This document shows, one piece after another, positions 10,776 to 21,084 of a DNA stretch of 64,000 bases; within the stretch, counting starts at the first letter, position 1; each line of letters opens with the position of its first letter. The position numbers were made by a program, and so were the translations under genes. This DNA is from CAWIHA01 sp963835855 (GTDB taxonomy: Bacteria > Acidobacteriota > Terriglobia > Bryobacterales > Bryobacteraceae): positions 124,001 through 188,000 of the forward strand of contig CAWIHA010000018.1 in assembly GCA_963835855.1 (NCBI GenBank), given 5' to 3'. A model generated the notes under the pieces. The model did not search any database and was not told the DNA's origin. It saw only the letters and a program-made list of their open reading frames with translations.

Positions 10776-11120
10776 ATGGAAGCAAGGGCTGAGGCAAGAT
10801 ATGTTCGGGTCTCGCCGCAAAAGGCGCGCCTGGTTGTGGATCTGATCCGCGGGCGGAATGCCGGCGAGGCGATCAACATCCTGCGCGCGACGAACAAACG
10901 CATCGCGCCGGCGGTGGAGAAGGTGTTGCGATCGGCGATTGCGAACGCCGAGAACCGGTCGAGCGACGTGGATGTGGATAAGCTCGTGGTCGCCGAAGCC
11001 TATGTGAACGAGGGCCCGCGCCTGAAACGGATCCGGCCGGCGCCGATGGGCCGTGCCTTTCGGTACCAGCGGAAAATGGCGCACATCGCCATCACGGTCG
11101 CCGAGGGCCCAGTGAGCTAA
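10776..11120 (+). CDS. rplV: 50S ribosomal protein L22
   Basis: 114 residues. L22 lines the exit tunnel opposite L4. Family segments RYVRVSPQKARLVVDLIRG and the C-terminal hairpin RIRPAPMGRAFRY are present, with no deletion of the kind linked to macrolide resistance. It starts 86 nt after rpsS and ends 8 nt before rpsC. Confidence 0.97.
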   Translation: MEARAEARYVRVSPQKARLVVDLIRGRNAGEAINILRATNKRIAPAVEKVLRSAIANAENRSSDVDVDKLVVAEAYVNEGPRLKRIRPAPMGRAFRYQRKMAHIAITVAEGPVS

Positions 11121-11128
11121 GGAAGAAA

Positions 11129-12058
11129 ATGGGACAGAAAGTTCACCCTTTCGGATTTCGCCTTGGGGTCAGCAAGACCTGGCGATCGCGCTGGTTCTCC
11201 AAACAGGAATACGCCAAGCTGCTGCTCGAGGACCTGGAGTTGAAGGACGGGTTGCGCAAGCGGCTGAAGGCGGCGGGTGTGAGTTCGGTCGAAGTGGACC
11301 GCCCGGGCAACAAGCTGCGCGTGACGATTCGCACGTCGCGGCCGGGCATCATCATCGGCCGCAAGGGCGCGGAAATCGAAAAGCTGAAGCAGGATCTGGC
11401 CAAGCGGACCAAGCGCGATGTCTTCATCGACATCCAGGAAGTGCATAAACCGGAACTGGACGCGCAACTCGTGTCCGAGTCGATCGCGCTGCAGCTCGAA
11501 AAGCGCGTGGCATTCCGCCGTGCGATGCGCAAATCGGTCGATTCGGCGCTGCGTTTTGGATGCAAGGGAATTAAGGTGCGGGTTTCGGGCCGGCTCAATG
11601 GCGCGGAAATCGCCCGCAGTGAATGGTACCTGCAAGGGCAATTGCCGCTGCACACGCTGCGCGCCGATATCGACTACGGCTTCAGCCAGGCTTACACGAC
11701 CTACGGCGTGATCGGCATCAAGTGCTGGGTCTATAAGGGCGATTTGCTGGATTCACAATTCCGCAAGATCGGCTCCGAGCCCGAGCCACGGCGTCCGATG
11801 AGAGATCGCCGCGAGCGCGACCGTGATCGCGAGCGCAGGGCTCCGGCGGCTGAGCCGGCTGGGCCCGCCGTGCAGGCCGCGCCTTCCGATTTGTCCCAGC
11901 CGGCGCGTTCGGGCGGACCGATTCTGCCTCCGATGTCGCCGCCGCAACCATCCTGGAAGCAGGAACTGAAACAGGAGAGTCCGGCTCGGCCGGTCGAGAG
12001 CGCGCCGGAGAAGCCCGAGACCGTGCCAGAGAAGCCCGAGGGCGAGGAAAACAAGTGA
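11129..12058 (+). CDS. rpsC: 30S ribosomal protein S3 with long acidic/proline-rich tail
   Basis: 309 residues, about 75-95 more than most S3. Residues 1-215 carry the KH domain (RPGIIIGRKGAEIEKL) and the C-terminal S3 domain through GVIGIKCWVYKGD. From about residue 216 there is a low-complexity tail rich in Arg/Asp/Glu and then Pro/Ala/Ser, ending KPEGEENK. S3 lies at the mRNA entry channel. The tail is in frame with a single clean stop. Similar tails are found in some other phyla, so it is probably a lineage feature. Confidence 0.96.
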   Translation: MGQKVHPFGFRLGVSKTWRSRWFSKQEYAKLLLEDLELKDGLRKRLKAAGVSSVEVDRPGNKLRVTIRTSRPGIIIGRKGAEIEKLKQDLAKRTKRDVFIDIQEVHKPELDAQLVSESIALQLEKRVAFRRAMRKSVDSALRFGCKGIKVRVSGRLNGAEIARSEWYLQGQLPLHTLRADIDYGFSQAYTTYGVIGIKCWVYKGDLLDSQFRKIGSEPEPRRPMRDRRERDRDRERRAPAAEPAGPAVQAAPSDLSQPARSGGPILPPMSPPQPSWKQELKQESPARPVESAPEKPETVPEKPEGEENK

Positions 12059-12152
12059 TCGTAGAGCGTGGAGCGTGGATGCGGATTGCGCCAGCATGCG
12101 GCCTCTGGCCGGCGATGCGCGATCCACAACTCACGGCCGGGAGTTTTGAATC
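12059..12152 (+). repeat. Hairpin-like spacer between rpsC and rplP
   Basis: The words GTGGATGCG and CGCGATCCAC near the two ends form an imperfect stem around a GC-rich middle. No gene is seen. It belongs to the same loose family of intra-operon spacers as those at 13110, 18650, 20407 and 21006. Confidence 0.45.
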
Positions 12153-12569
<417 letters not shown>

Positions 12570-12572
12570 GCA

Positions 12573-12785
12573 ATGAAACCGGACAAGATTCGCGATCTGG
12601 ACACCATCGAGCTCGAACGGCAGCTCCGGGACATGACCGACCAACTCTTCCATCTGCGTTTTCAGATGCGGATGGGCCAGATGGACGGCCTGAAAAAATA
12701 TCGCGCCTTGAAGAAGGACCGGGCGCGCATCATAACGATCCTGGGTGAGCGGCAGGCTGCGGCCGCCGAGCCGGTGAAAGGGTGA
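12573..12785 (+). CDS. rpmC: 50S ribosomal protein L29
   Basis: 70 residues forming the usual two-helix protein at the tunnel exit. LRFQMRMGQMDGLKKYRALKK matches the family core. It sits 3 nt after rplP and 6 nt before rpsQ. Confidence 0.95.
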   Translation: MKPDKIRDLDTIELERQLRDMTDQLFHLRFQMRMGQMDGLKKYRALKKDRARIITILGERQAAAAEPVKG

Positions 12786-12791
12786 TCGGGA

Positions 12792-13109
12792 ATGGCTGAG
12801 GAGACAGCGAAGGGCCACAAGAACGAGAAGGTCGGGACGGTGGTCTCGACCAAGATGCAGAAGACCATCGTGGTCGAAGTCGCCCGGCGCGTGCCCCACC
12901 GGACGTATAAGAAGATCGTCGCGCAGCGCAAGAGATTCTACGCCCACGACGAGGAGGGTACGGCGCGGGTGGGCGACGTGGTGCGGATCGTCGAGTCGCG
13001 GCCGCTGAGCCGGCTGAAGCGCTGGCGGCTGGCCGGCGTGGTGCGGCGGGCGGCGCTGGTCGGCGTCGAGGACACGGCGACTGCGGAGCCGGAAGCGCGA
13101 GTGGGATAG
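12792..13109 (+). CDS. rpsQ: 30S ribosomal protein S17
   Basis: 105 residues, slightly longer than usual because of extra residues at both ends. The OB-fold core GTVVSTKMQKTIVVEV and GDVVRIVESRPLSRLKRW is clear. S17 is a primary binder of the 16S 5' domain. It is followed by a hairpin-like spacer of about 100 nt. Confidence 0.96.
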   Translation: MAEETAKGHKNEKVGTVVSTKMQKTIVVEVARRVPHRTYKKIVAQRKRFYAHDEEGTARVGDVVRIVESRPLSRLKRWRLAGVVRRAALVGVEDTATAEPEARVG

Positions 13110-13212
13110 GTTTTGGGATGTGGCGCGCAGGTTGTGGGAGGCAGGGCAGGTTGCAGGCAGCCGCCTCCAACCCGCTACCTGCTATCCATAACCCGATTTT
13201 AGGGAGATCGTC
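13110..13212 (+). repeat. Hairpin-like spacer between rpsQ and rplN
   Basis: GGGAGGC in the first half pairs with GCCTCC in the second, within a longer stretch of GGTTGT/AACCC-type words. No gene is seen. AGGGAG near the right end supplies the Shine-Dalgarno of rplN. Confidence 0.5.
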
Positions 13213-13581
13213 ATGATCGGAATGCGAACGATGCTGGAGGTTGCCGATAACAGCGGCGCGCGCAAGCTGCAATGCATTTTGCCGCGCGGCGGGGACAAGG
13301 GCCTGCGCGCGGGGCTGGGCGACATCGTCACGGCGAGCGTGAAGGAAGCGGCCCCAGACTCGGCGATCAAGAAGGGCAAGGTCGTGCGCTGCGTGATCGT
13401 GCGGATGCGCAAGGAGACCCGCCGCAAAGACGGCACTTACATCCGCTTCGATTCGAATGCCGCTGTGCTGATCACGCCGGAGGGCGAACCGGTTGGCACG
13501 CGCGTGTTCGGGCCGGTGGCCCGCGAGCTGCGCGACAAGCGCTTCATGAAAATCGTTTCGCTGGCTCCGGAGGTGATCTGA
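13213..13581 (+). CDS. rplN: 50S ribosomal protein L14
   Basis: 122 residues, exact family length. L14 binds 23S rRNA near bridge B8 and is the docking site of RsfS. Conserved MLEVADNSGARKLQCI and GTRVFGPVARELRD are present. It starts the spc block and is followed after one base by rplX. Confidence 0.97.
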   Translation: MIGMRTMLEVADNSGARKLQCILPRGGDKGLRAGLGDIVTASVKEAAPDSAIKKGKVVRCVIVRMRKETRRKDGTYIRFDSNAAVLITPEGEPVGTRVFGPVARELRDKRFMKIVSLAPEVI

Positions 13582-13582
13582 A

Positions 13583-13972
13583 ATGGCGGGGCTGAGGCGC
13601 AGCAGTCCGAAGCACTCCACCGGCTCGCAGGAGCGGGTTCGCATCGAGCTGAAGAAGAACGACATTGTGAAGGTGATCGCGGGGAAGGACAAAGGCAAAC
13701 AGGGGCGCGTGCTGAGCGTGGACAGCAAGGCCGGCCGGGTGCTGGTCGAGGGAGTCCAGACGGTTAAGCGGCACACCCGGCCGAATCCGCAGCGGCAGAT
13801 CAAGGGCGGCATCGCCGAACGGGAGAGTCCGATCACGGTGTCGAACCTGATGATCGTGTGCCCGGCCTGCGGCCCCGTGCGCATCGGCCACAAAGTGGAA
13901 GTGAGCGGCGGCGGCAAGGCGCGCCGGACGCGCATCTGCCGGAAGTGTGGAGCGCCGCTGGAGAAGACATAG
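13583..13972 (+). CDS. rplX: 50S ribosomal protein L24
   Basis: 129 residues. The KOW motif IVKVIAGKDKGKQGRVL is clear. The C-terminal part holds two CxxC pairs (CPAC and CRKC) that look like a zinc ribbon, as in many L24 proteins. L24 is an assembly initiator of the large subunit. A variable 15-residue N-terminus precedes the core. It abuts rplE. Confidence 0.96.
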   Translation: MAGLRRSSPKHSTGSQERVRIELKKNDIVKVIAGKDKGKQGRVLSVDSKAGRVLVEGVQTVKRHTRPNPQRQIKGGIAERESPITVSNLMIVCPACGPVRIGHKVEVSGGGKARRTRICRKCGAPLEKT

Positions 13973-13973
13973 C

Positions 13974-14516
13974 ATGGCAGCGAGGCTCAGAGAACTATAC
14001 CGGAAGAAGGCCGTCCCGGCGCTGATGAAGGAGTTCAACTACCGGAACGTCATGGCCGTGCCGAAGGTGGAAAAGATCACGGTCAATATCGGCATGGGCG
14101 AGGCGACCCAGAACCCCAAGCTGATGGACAGCGCGGTTGGCGAGCTGACGCAAATCGCAGGTCAGAGGCCGGTGGTGACCAAGGCGCGCAAGTCGATTGC
14201 GGCGTTCAAGTTGCGCACCGGCATGTCGATCGGCTGCATGGTGACGCTGCGCGGCGACCGCATGTACGAGTTTCTCGACCGGCTGGTGAACGTGGCGCTG
14301 CCGCGCGTTCGCGACTTCCGCGGTGTTTCGACCAAGTCGTTCGACGGCCGCGGCAATTACACGCTCGGCATCCGCGACCAGTTGATTTTCCCTGAGATCG
14401 ACTACAACAAGGTTGACAAGATCAAGGGCATGAACATCTGCATTACGACCTCGGCGAAAACGGACCCCGAAGGGATCGCGCTGCTGCGCCACCTCGGCAT
14501 GCCGTTTCGGCCTTAG
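13974..14516 (+). CDS. rplE: 50S ribosomal protein L5
   Basis: 180 residues from the ATG at 13974, one base after the rplX stop; an earlier in-frame start lies inside rplX. L5 binds 5S rRNA and contacts the P-site tRNA. MAVPKVEKITVNIGMGEA, GQRPVVTKARKSIAAFKLR and FPEIDYNKVDKIKGMN are conserved. Confidence 0.97.
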   Translation: MAARLRELYRKKAVPALMKEFNYRNVMAVPKVEKITVNIGMGEATQNPKLMDSAVGELTQIAGQRPVVTKARKSIAAFKLRTGMSIGCMVTLRGDRMYEFLDRLVNVALPRVRDFRGVSTKSFDGRGNYTLGIRDQLIFPEIDYNKVDKIKGMNICITTSAKTDPEGIALLRHLGMPFRP

Positions 14517-14539
14517 GCTCGGGAGAGAAGGGGTATTCG

Positions 14540-14725
14540 ATGGCAACGACCGCCAAGATTGCTAAGGACGAGAAGAAGCCGAAGTTCGCCAACCGGCACC
14601 GGAACCGGTGCTGGCGCTGCGGGCGCCCGCGCGGCTACCTGCGGAAGTTCCACCTGTGCCGGATCTGCTTCCGCCACCTGGCGCTGGCGGGCGAGGTGCC
14701 GGGCGTCATCAAAGCGAGCTGGTAG
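14540..14725 (+). CDS. rpsN: 30S ribosomal protein S14, zinc-binding type
   Basis: 61 residues, the short form. Two CxxC pairs (CWRC and CRIC) bracket GRPRGYLRKFHL and form the zinc site of the C+ type, also called rpsZ. S14 sits in the 30S head. It is placed between rplE and rpsH as usual. Confidence 0.96.
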   Translation: MATTAKIAKDEKKPKFANRHRNRCWRCGRPRGYLRKFHLCRICFRHLALAGEVPGVIKASW

Positions 14726-14737
14726 GAGAGGACGAAG

Positions 14738-15133
14738 ATGATTACGGATCCAGTGGCCGATATGCTGACGCGAATCCGCAACGCGATCAAGGCGCGCCAT
14801 CCGAAGGTGGACGTGCCGTCATCGCGGCTGAAGGTGGAACTCGCGCGGATCCTGAAAGAGGAAGGCTATATCCAGAATTACAAGGTCGCCGAGGACGGCG
14901 CCAAGAAAACCATCAAGATCTACCTGAAATACCAGCCGAATAGCAAGCCGGTCATCTCCGGGCTAACGCGGGTGTCGCGCCCCGGGTGCCGCGTATACGT
15001 GAGTTGCGACGAAATTCCGCGCGTCATGGGTGGGCTCGGCGTAAGCGTGCTCACGACACCGCGCGGGGTGATGACTGGCCGCGATGCGCGCAAGCAGCGC
15101 CTGGGTGGCGAAGTTCTTTGCGAGATCCGTTAG
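14738..15133 (+). CDS. rpsH: 30S ribosomal protein S8
   Basis: 131 residues. S8 binds the central domain of 16S rRNA and, in enterobacteria, represses the spc operon. The N-terminal DPVADMLTRIRNAIKARH and C-terminal GVSVLTTPRGVMTGRDAR match the family. AGGAGAGGAC lies just upstream of the ATG. Confidence 0.97.
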   Translation: MITDPVADMLTRIRNAIKARHPKVDVPSSRLKVELARILKEEGYIQNYKVAEDGAKKTIKIYLKYQPNSKPVISGLTRVSRPGCRVYVSCDEIPRVMGGLGVSVLTTPRGVMTGRDARKQRLGGEVLCEIR

Positions 15134-15148
15134 TGGAGTTGCGGAACC

Positions 15149-15688
15149 ATGTCGAGAGTCGGAAATAAACCGATCCCCTTGCCCAAAGGGGTCAAGGTCA
15201 CCATCGGCGAGCAATTGCAAGTCGAAGGGCCGAAGGGCAAACTGAGCGTGCCGATCCCGGCCGGAATCAACGTGCGGCAGGCCGATGGCAGGCTCGAGCT
15301 GACGCGCGACGGCCAGGAAAAAGCAGCGCTGCACGGGCTGACCCGGGCGCTGGCGGCGAACGCCGTGCAGGGCGTGTCCGCGGGTTTTATGCGCGAGCTG
15401 GATATCGTCGGCATCGGTTACCGCGCCGATGTCAAAGGCCGTGTAGCGACGTTCACCCTGGGCTACTCGCACCCGATCGAGTTGTTGTTGCCGGAGGGCG
15501 TGGCTCTGAAAGTGGAGAAGCAGACGCACCTGGTGCTCAGTGGCGCCGACCGGCAACTGGTCGGCCAGGTGGCGGCCAATATCCGCTCGCTCCACCCGCC
15601 TGACCCGTACAAGAACAAGGGCGTCCGCTACACAGGCGAGGCGTTGCGCAAGAAGGTCGGAAAGACCGGTGCGGGGGCGACAAAATGA
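15149..15688 (+). CDS. rplF: 50S ribosomal protein L6
   Basis: 179 residues. L6 lies near the factor-binding site. SRVGNKPIPLPKGV at the start and DPYKNKGVRYTGE near the end are diagnostic. The stop overlaps rplR by 4 nt (ATGA). Confidence 0.97.
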   Translation: MSRVGNKPIPLPKGVKVTIGEQLQVEGPKGKLSVPIPAGINVRQADGRLELTRDGQEKAALHGLTRALAANAVQGVSAGFMRELDIVGIGYRADVKGRVATFTLGYSHPIELLLPEGVALKVEKQTHLVLSGADRQLVGQVAANIRSLHPPDPYKNKGVRYTGEALRKKVGKTGAGATK

Positions 15689-16047
15689 TCCGGAAAACAT
15701 CCAGAGACAACGTCCGCCTCCGTGTGCACAAACGCATACGGAGCCGGGTCTGCGGAACGGCCGGGCGCCCGCGGCTGGCCGTGTACCGCAGCCTGAAGCA
15801 TATCTATGTCCAGGTGATCGACGACACGCGGGGCAGCACGCTCGTCGCGGCCTCTTCGGCAGAGAAGAACTTTGGGTCCGCGAACGGCGGCAACATTGCC
15901 GGCGCGAAGCAAATCGGCAAGCTCGTCGCCGAGCGTGCCAAAGCCAAGGGGATCGGCAAGGTGGTGTTCGACCGCGGCGGCTACTTGTACCACGGCCGCG
16001 TCAAGGCGCTGGCCGACGCCGCGCGCGAAGCGGGACTGGAGTTCTAA
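15685..16047 (+). CDS. rplR: 50S ribosomal protein L18
   Basis: 120 residues. L18 binds 5S rRNA. RPRLAVYRSLKHIYVQVIDD and VVFDRGGYLYHGRVKALADA are conserved. It overlaps rplF by 4 nt at its start and rpsE by 1 nt at its end. Confidence 0.97.
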   Translation: MIRKTSRDNVRLRVHKRIRSRVCGTAGRPRLAVYRSLKHIYVQVIDDTRGSTLVAASSAEKNFGSANGGNIAGAKQIGKLVAERAKAKGIGKVVFDRGGYLYHGRVKALADAAREAGLEF

Positions 16048-16559
16048 TGCCAGTTACAGTGAAGAAACCGATTGACTCGCAGGGCCTGAACCTGAAGGAG
16101 CACGTCGTCTCAATCAACCGTGTGACCAAAGTGGTCAAGGGCGGTAAGAACCTGAGCTTCTCGGCGCTGGTGGTTGTGGGCGACCCGGATGCGCGCGTGG
16201 TCGGGTTTGCGACCGGTAAGGCCAAGGAAGTTCCGGCGGCCATCAAGAAGGCGATCGAAGCGGCAAAGAAGAACCTGCGCCGGATCAATGTGAAGAACAA
16301 CACCATTGCGCACGTCGTGCTGGGCCGGTTCGGCGGCGGGCGGGTGCTGCTGAAGCCGGCGCCCGAAGGCACCGGCGTGATCGCGGGCGGCCCGGTGCGC
16401 GCGGTGATCGAGGCGGCTGGCATCAGCAATGTGGCGACCAAATCGATCGGCTCGCATAACCCGCACAACGTGGTCAAGGCGACCATCGACGCGCTCGAGC
16501 AGTTGCGCGACAAGCACGCGGTAGCGGACATCCGTGGGCTGCCGGTTGAGAGGATCTGA
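16047..16559 (+). CDS. rpsE: 30S ribosomal protein S5
   Basis: 170 residues from the ATG at 16047, which shares its first base with the rplR stop (TAATG). A much longer in-frame opening begins inside rplF and is a shadow. S5 shapes decoding accuracy and mRNA entry. VTKVVKGGKNLSFSALVVVGD and GGPVRAVIEAAGISNVATKS are present. Confidence 0.97.
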   Translation: MPVTVKKPIDSQGLNLKEHVVSINRVTKVVKGGKNLSFSALVVVGDPDARVVGFATGKAKEVPAAIKKAIEAAKKNLRRINVKNNTIAHVVLGRFGGGRVLLKPAPEGTGVIAGGPVRAVIEAAGISNVATKSIGSHNPHNVVKATIDALEQLRDKHAVADIRGLPVERI

Positions 16560-16581
16560 TCTGGCGGGCCGAGGCTGAGTT

Positions 16582-16764
16582 ATGGCGAAAGGTAAAATCA
16601 GAATCAAATTGGTGCGCAGCCCGATCTGTGCGCCGGAAAAACATAAGCTCATTGTGCGCGGCCTCGGTCTGCACAAACTGAACCAGGTGGTCGAGCGGCC
16701 GGACAACCCGGGCTTCCGCGGCATGGTGGCAAAGGCGCCGCACCTGTTGGCGATCGTCAAATAG
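16582..16764 (+). CDS. rpmD: 50S ribosomal protein L30
   Basis: 60 residues, typical for bacterial L30. IRIKLVRSPICAPEKHK and LGLHKLNQVVERPDNPGF fit the family. It lies between rpsE and rplO in standard order. Confidence 0.95.
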   Translation: MAKGKIRIKLVRSPICAPEKHKLIVRGLGLHKLNQVVERPDNPGFRGMVAKAPHLLAIVK

Positions 16765-16774
16765 CGGGGAGAGT

Positions 16775-17245
16775 ATGAACCTGAGTGGATTGAAGCCTCC
16801 GGCGGGACAGAAGCACTCGAAACGGCGCCTCGGCCGTGGCATGGGATCCGGCCGCGGCAAGACCGCCGGGCGCGGTCAAAAGGGCCAGAAGTCGGTCTCC
16901 GGATACAAACGAATGCGCGGATTCGAGGGCGGCCAGATGCCGCTGCACCGGCGCCTTCCGAAGCGCGGCTTCCACAACATCTTCAAAAAGGAATACGCGG
17001 TCGTCAATGTCGGGCGGCTCGCGCTGCTGGAGGGCTCCAGCTTCACCCCGGAGCGGTTGGTAGAACTCGGCGTCGTGAAGGCGCTGGGCGATGGCCTGAA
17101 GGTGCTGGGTTCGGGCGAACTGACGCGCCCCCTCCAGGTCCAAGCGCACTTGTTCTCAAAGTCCGCCCAGGAAAAGATCCTGGCCGCAGGGGGCAGCGCG
17201 GCAGTGATCGGAGCCGCCAAGGAGCAGCCGGTAAGCGAGTCTTGA
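16775..17245 (+). CDS. rplO: 50S ribosomal protein L15
   Basis: 156 residues. L15 is a late assembly protein. The glycine-rich RRLGRGMGSGRGKTAGRGQK and the segment GFEGGQMPLHRRLPKRGF are diagnostic. It is followed after one base by secY. Confidence 0.97.
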   Translation: MNLSGLKPPAGQKHSKRRLGRGMGSGRGKTAGRGQKGQKSVSGYKRMRGFEGGQMPLHRRLPKRGFHNIFKKEYAVVNVGRLALLEGSSFTPERLVELGVVKALGDGLKVLGSGELTRPLQVQAHLFSKSAQEKILAAGGSAAVIGAAKEQPVSES

Positions 17246-17246
17246 A

Positions 17247-18647
<1,401 letters not shown>

Positions 18648-18722
18648 CAACCGGGAGGTAGGCTGCAGGTTCTGGGCTCGAGGACGCTCAGAGCCAACTG
18701 CCGGCGACCCAAAACGGGCATT
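18648..18722 (+). repeat. Hairpin-like spacer between secY and adk
   Basis: GGCTC and GAGCC form a short stem within a 75-nt gap that has no gene. It resembles the other spacers of this operon and is the weakest of them. Confidence 0.35.
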
Positions 18723-19403
18723 ATGGCAAATAGCGCCGCAATTCTTTTTTTCGGCCCCCCGGGCTCGGGGAAAGGTACGCAAGCCAGGCTGCTGGCGGAC
18801 TGTCTGCGCATCCCGCACATCTCGACGGGCGACATCTTGCGCGAGCACGTCGAGGCGCGAGACGCGCTGGGCCTGGAGGCCGGAGCCATCATGAAAGCCG
18901 GTAAGCTCGTGCCCGACGGACTGGTGAACCGCATCGTCGAGGAGCGGATCAGCCGGCCGGACTGCGCCTCCGGTTTCATCCTGGACGGGTACCCGCGCAC
19001 GCTCGAGCAGGCGGAGGTTTCCGGACGGATGCTGGAACGGCGCGGTGTGTGCCAGGTCGTCGTGAACCTCGTTGTGGACTACAATATAGTTGTTGCCCGA
19101 GTTTCCGCACGGCGGCATTGTTCGGTGTGCGGCGCTTCGTATAATCTGGTTTCCAGCCCTCCCAAGAACGACGAGATTTGCGATTGCGACGGAACGCCGC
19201 TTGTCATTCGCGCGGATGACCGGCCGGGCGTGATCTGGAAACGGCTCGAAGCATACGAGCAGCAGACGCTGCCGCTCGTGACGTATTTCCGCTCGGCTGC
19301 TTCCCGCTTCATCGAAGTGGATGGGAACGGCACGCCTGCGGAAATCGCCAGGCAGGTCTGCCGAAGGGTTAAAGACGAATCGAAGGCCGAATCGATCGCC
19401 TGA
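18723..19403 (+). CDS. adk: Adenylate kinase
   Basis: 226 residues, the long-lid form. It interconverts AMP, ADP and ATP. The P-loop GPPGSGKGTQ, the AMP site STGDILRE and DGYPRTLEQA are intact. The lid carries CSVC and a later CDCD, consistent with a zinc-binding lid. It lies between secY and map, a common arrangement. Confidence 0.96.
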   Translation: MANSAAILFFGPPGSGKGTQARLLADCLRIPHISTGDILREHVEARDALGLEAGAIMKAGKLVPDGLVNRIVEERISRPDCASGFILDGYPRTLEQAEVSGRMLERRGVCQVVVNLVVDYNIVVARVSARRHCSVCGASYNLVSSPPKNDEICDCDGTPLVIRADDRPGVIWKRLEAYEQQTLPLVTYFRSAASRFIEVDGNGTPAEIARQVCRRVKDESKAESIA

Positions 19404-19412
19404 TGAAAAGGA

Positions 19413-20183
19413 ATGATCGTTCGCAAAACTGCCGCGGAACTCGAAAAGATGCGGCAAAGCGGGCTGCTGGTCTGGAAAGTGCTGCAGGCGCTGAAGGTCA
19501 TGGTCCGCGAAGGCGGGACAACGCTGGACCTGGAGGTTGCCGCCGAGAAGATGATCCGGGAGGCAGGCGCGCGGCCGGCGTTCAAAGGGTATTACGTGCC
19601 GGCGGCTGGGTCGAAATACCCGTTCGTGCTCTGCACCTCGGTGAATGAAGAGATTGTGCACGGTATGCCATCGGAGAAACGGGTTTTGAAAGAGGGCGAC
19701 ATCGTCTCGATCGATACCGGCGTCGAGCTGAACGGCTATTACGGCGATTCGGCTATCACGGTGCCGGTGGGCGAGGTCGCTCCCGAAGTCGCACGTCTGC
19801 TGAAGATCACGGAGGAAGCGCTCGAACTGGCGATCGAGGAGGTGCGGCCGGGAAACCGGCTGTTCAACGTCTGCGGCGCGATCGAGCGGCACGTCACCTC
19901 CAATGGTTTTTCGATCGTCCGGGAGTACGTGGGTCACGGCATTGGGACGCAGCTCCACGAGGAGCCGCAGGTTCCGAATTACGTGGACCGTAAGAACGAG
20001 AACCCGCGGCTGAAGGAAGGCATGGTGCTTGCGGTCGAGCCGATGGTCAATGCCGGCAAGCCGGATGCGCAGGTGCTGCCGGACCGGTGGACCGCAGTGG
20101 CGAAGGACGGCTCGTATTCCGCGCATTTCGAGCACTGCGTGGCGGTAACGTCGAATGGGCCCTGGGTCCTGACGCGGCCGTAA
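19413..20183 (+). CDS. map: Methionine aminopeptidase type I
   Basis: 256 residues. It removes the initiator methionine from new proteins. The metal ligands lie in SIDTGVELNGYYGDSA (two Asp), the GHGIG histidine, and the glutamates of AVEPMVN and the C-terminal region before FEHCVAVT. It starts 9 nt after adk and is followed by infA. Confidence 0.97.
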   Translation: MIVRKTAAELEKMRQSGLLVWKVLQALKVMVREGGTTLDLEVAAEKMIREAGARPAFKGYYVPAAGSKYPFVLCTSVNEEIVHGMPSEKRVLKEGDIVSIDTGVELNGYYGDSAITVPVGEVAPEVARLLKITEEALELAIEEVRPGNRLFNVCGAIERHVTSNGFSIVREYVGHGIGTQLHEEPQVPNYVDRKNENPRLKEGMVLAVEPMVNAGKPDAQVLPDRWTAVAKDGSYSAHFEHCVAVTSNGPWVLTRP

Positions 20184-20186
20184 AGG

Positions 20187-20417
20187 ATGGAACAGCGACG
20201 GGAAAAAGGCCAGGCCGCGACCGTGCTGGAATTGCTGCCGAACGCGACCTACCGGGTGGAGCTGGAGTCGCGTGAGCAGGTTCTGGCGCATGCCGCTGGA
20301 GCCAGGCGGAAGAATTTCGTCCGGGTCCGTCCCGGCGACCGGGTGTGCGTCGAGCTTTCTCCGCACGACCCGACGCGAGGAAGGATTGTTGAGGTACTGC
20401 AGGAACGTGGATCGTAG
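20187..20417 (+). CDS. infA: Translation initiation factor IF-1
   Basis: 76 residues with an OB fold: VLELLPNATYRVELES, RRKNFVRVRPGDRVCVELSP and DPTRGRIVEVL. IF-1 occupies the A site during initiation. The usual HISGKMR is replaced by HAAGARR, so it is a diverged but complete copy. It starts 3 nt after map. Confidence 0.94.
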   Translation: MEQRREKGQAATVLELLPNATYRVELESREQVLAHAAGARRKNFVRVRPGDRVCVELSPHDPTRGRIVEVLQERGS

Positions 20418-20492
20418 GTTGCGGATCGCAGGCGAGTGGCGGCATGATCGCCGGCGATCGGCAATCCCCGATCCGCGAGCGACGAGTGGAAT
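20418..20492 (+). repeat. Hairpin spacer between infA and rpmJ
   Basis: GCGGATCG at 20421-20428 pairs exactly with CGATCCGC at 20469-20476. A GC-rich middle can add inner pairs. No gene is present. This is one of the clearest members of the spacer family in this operon. Confidence 0.6.
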
Positions 20493-20606
20493 ATGAAAGT
20501 TAGAGCTTCGGTCAAGAAGATTTGCGACAAATGCAAAGTGATCCACCGCCGCGGCGTGGTGCGGGTCATTTGCACGAACCCCAAGCACAAGCAGCGTCAG
20601 GGGTAG
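20493..20606 (+). CDS. rpmJ: 50S ribosomal protein L36
   Basis: 37 residues, exact family length. The sequence starts MKVRASVKKICDKCKV and carries Cys11, Cys14, Cys27 and His32, the zinc ligands of the C+ type. It ends KHKQRQG. It lies between infA and rpsM as in most bacteria. Confidence 0.97.
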   Translation: MKVRASVKKICDKCKVIHRRGVVRVICTNPKHKQRQG

Positions 20607-20618
20607 GGGGAGGAAGAT

Positions 20619-21005
20619 ATGGCGCGTATTGCAGGCGTGGACCTGCCGAGCAAGAAGCGGGCCGAAATCGGACTCACTTACATTTACGGCATCGGGCGGG
20701 CGCGCTCGAATTCGATCCTGTTCCGGGCCGGCGTCGATCCGGATAAGAAGATGTCCGACTTGAGCGAGGATGAGATCAACCGCGTCCGGCAGATCATCGA
20801 GGAAGAGGGCGCGGTCGAGGGCGACCTCCGCAAAGAGCTCTCGATGAATGTCAAGCGCCTGATCGAAATGGGCGCATACCGCGGCCAGAGGCACCGGCGT
20901 GGTTTGCCGGTCCGTGGCCAGCGCACGCACACCAACGCCCGCACGCGCAAAGGACCGCGGCGTGGCACGGTGGCCAACAGGAAGAAGTCGGCGGCGAAGA
21001 CGTAG
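20619..21005 (+). CDS. rpsM: 30S ribosomal protein S13
   Basis: 128 residues. S13 bridges the subunits and contacts the P-site tRNA. ARIAGVDLPSKKRAEIGLTY and the C-terminal RTHTNARTRKGPR are conserved. GGGGGAGGAAG just upstream of the ATG is a strong ribosome-binding site. A long antisense frame covers this gene and is a shadow. Confidence 0.97.
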   Translation: MARIAGVDLPSKKRAEIGLTYIYGIGRARSNSILFRAGVDPDKKMSDLSEDEINRVRQIIEEEGAVEGDLRKELSMNVKRLIEMGAYRGQRHRRGLPVRGQRTHTNARTRKGPRRGTVANRKKSAAKT

Positions 21006-21084
21006 TAGCGGGTTGCGGTGTAGGGGTGTGGGTTGCCGGAAGCGCCCACGGCCCACAACCCACAGCCCACAACTGAGGATGTGA
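21006..21084 (+). repeat. Hairpin spacer between rpsM and rpsK
   Basis: TGTGGGTTG at 21027-21035 pairs exactly with CAACCCACA at 21056-21064, and neighbouring words extend the similarity. No gene is present. It is the longest perfect stem among the operon spacers. Confidence 0.65.
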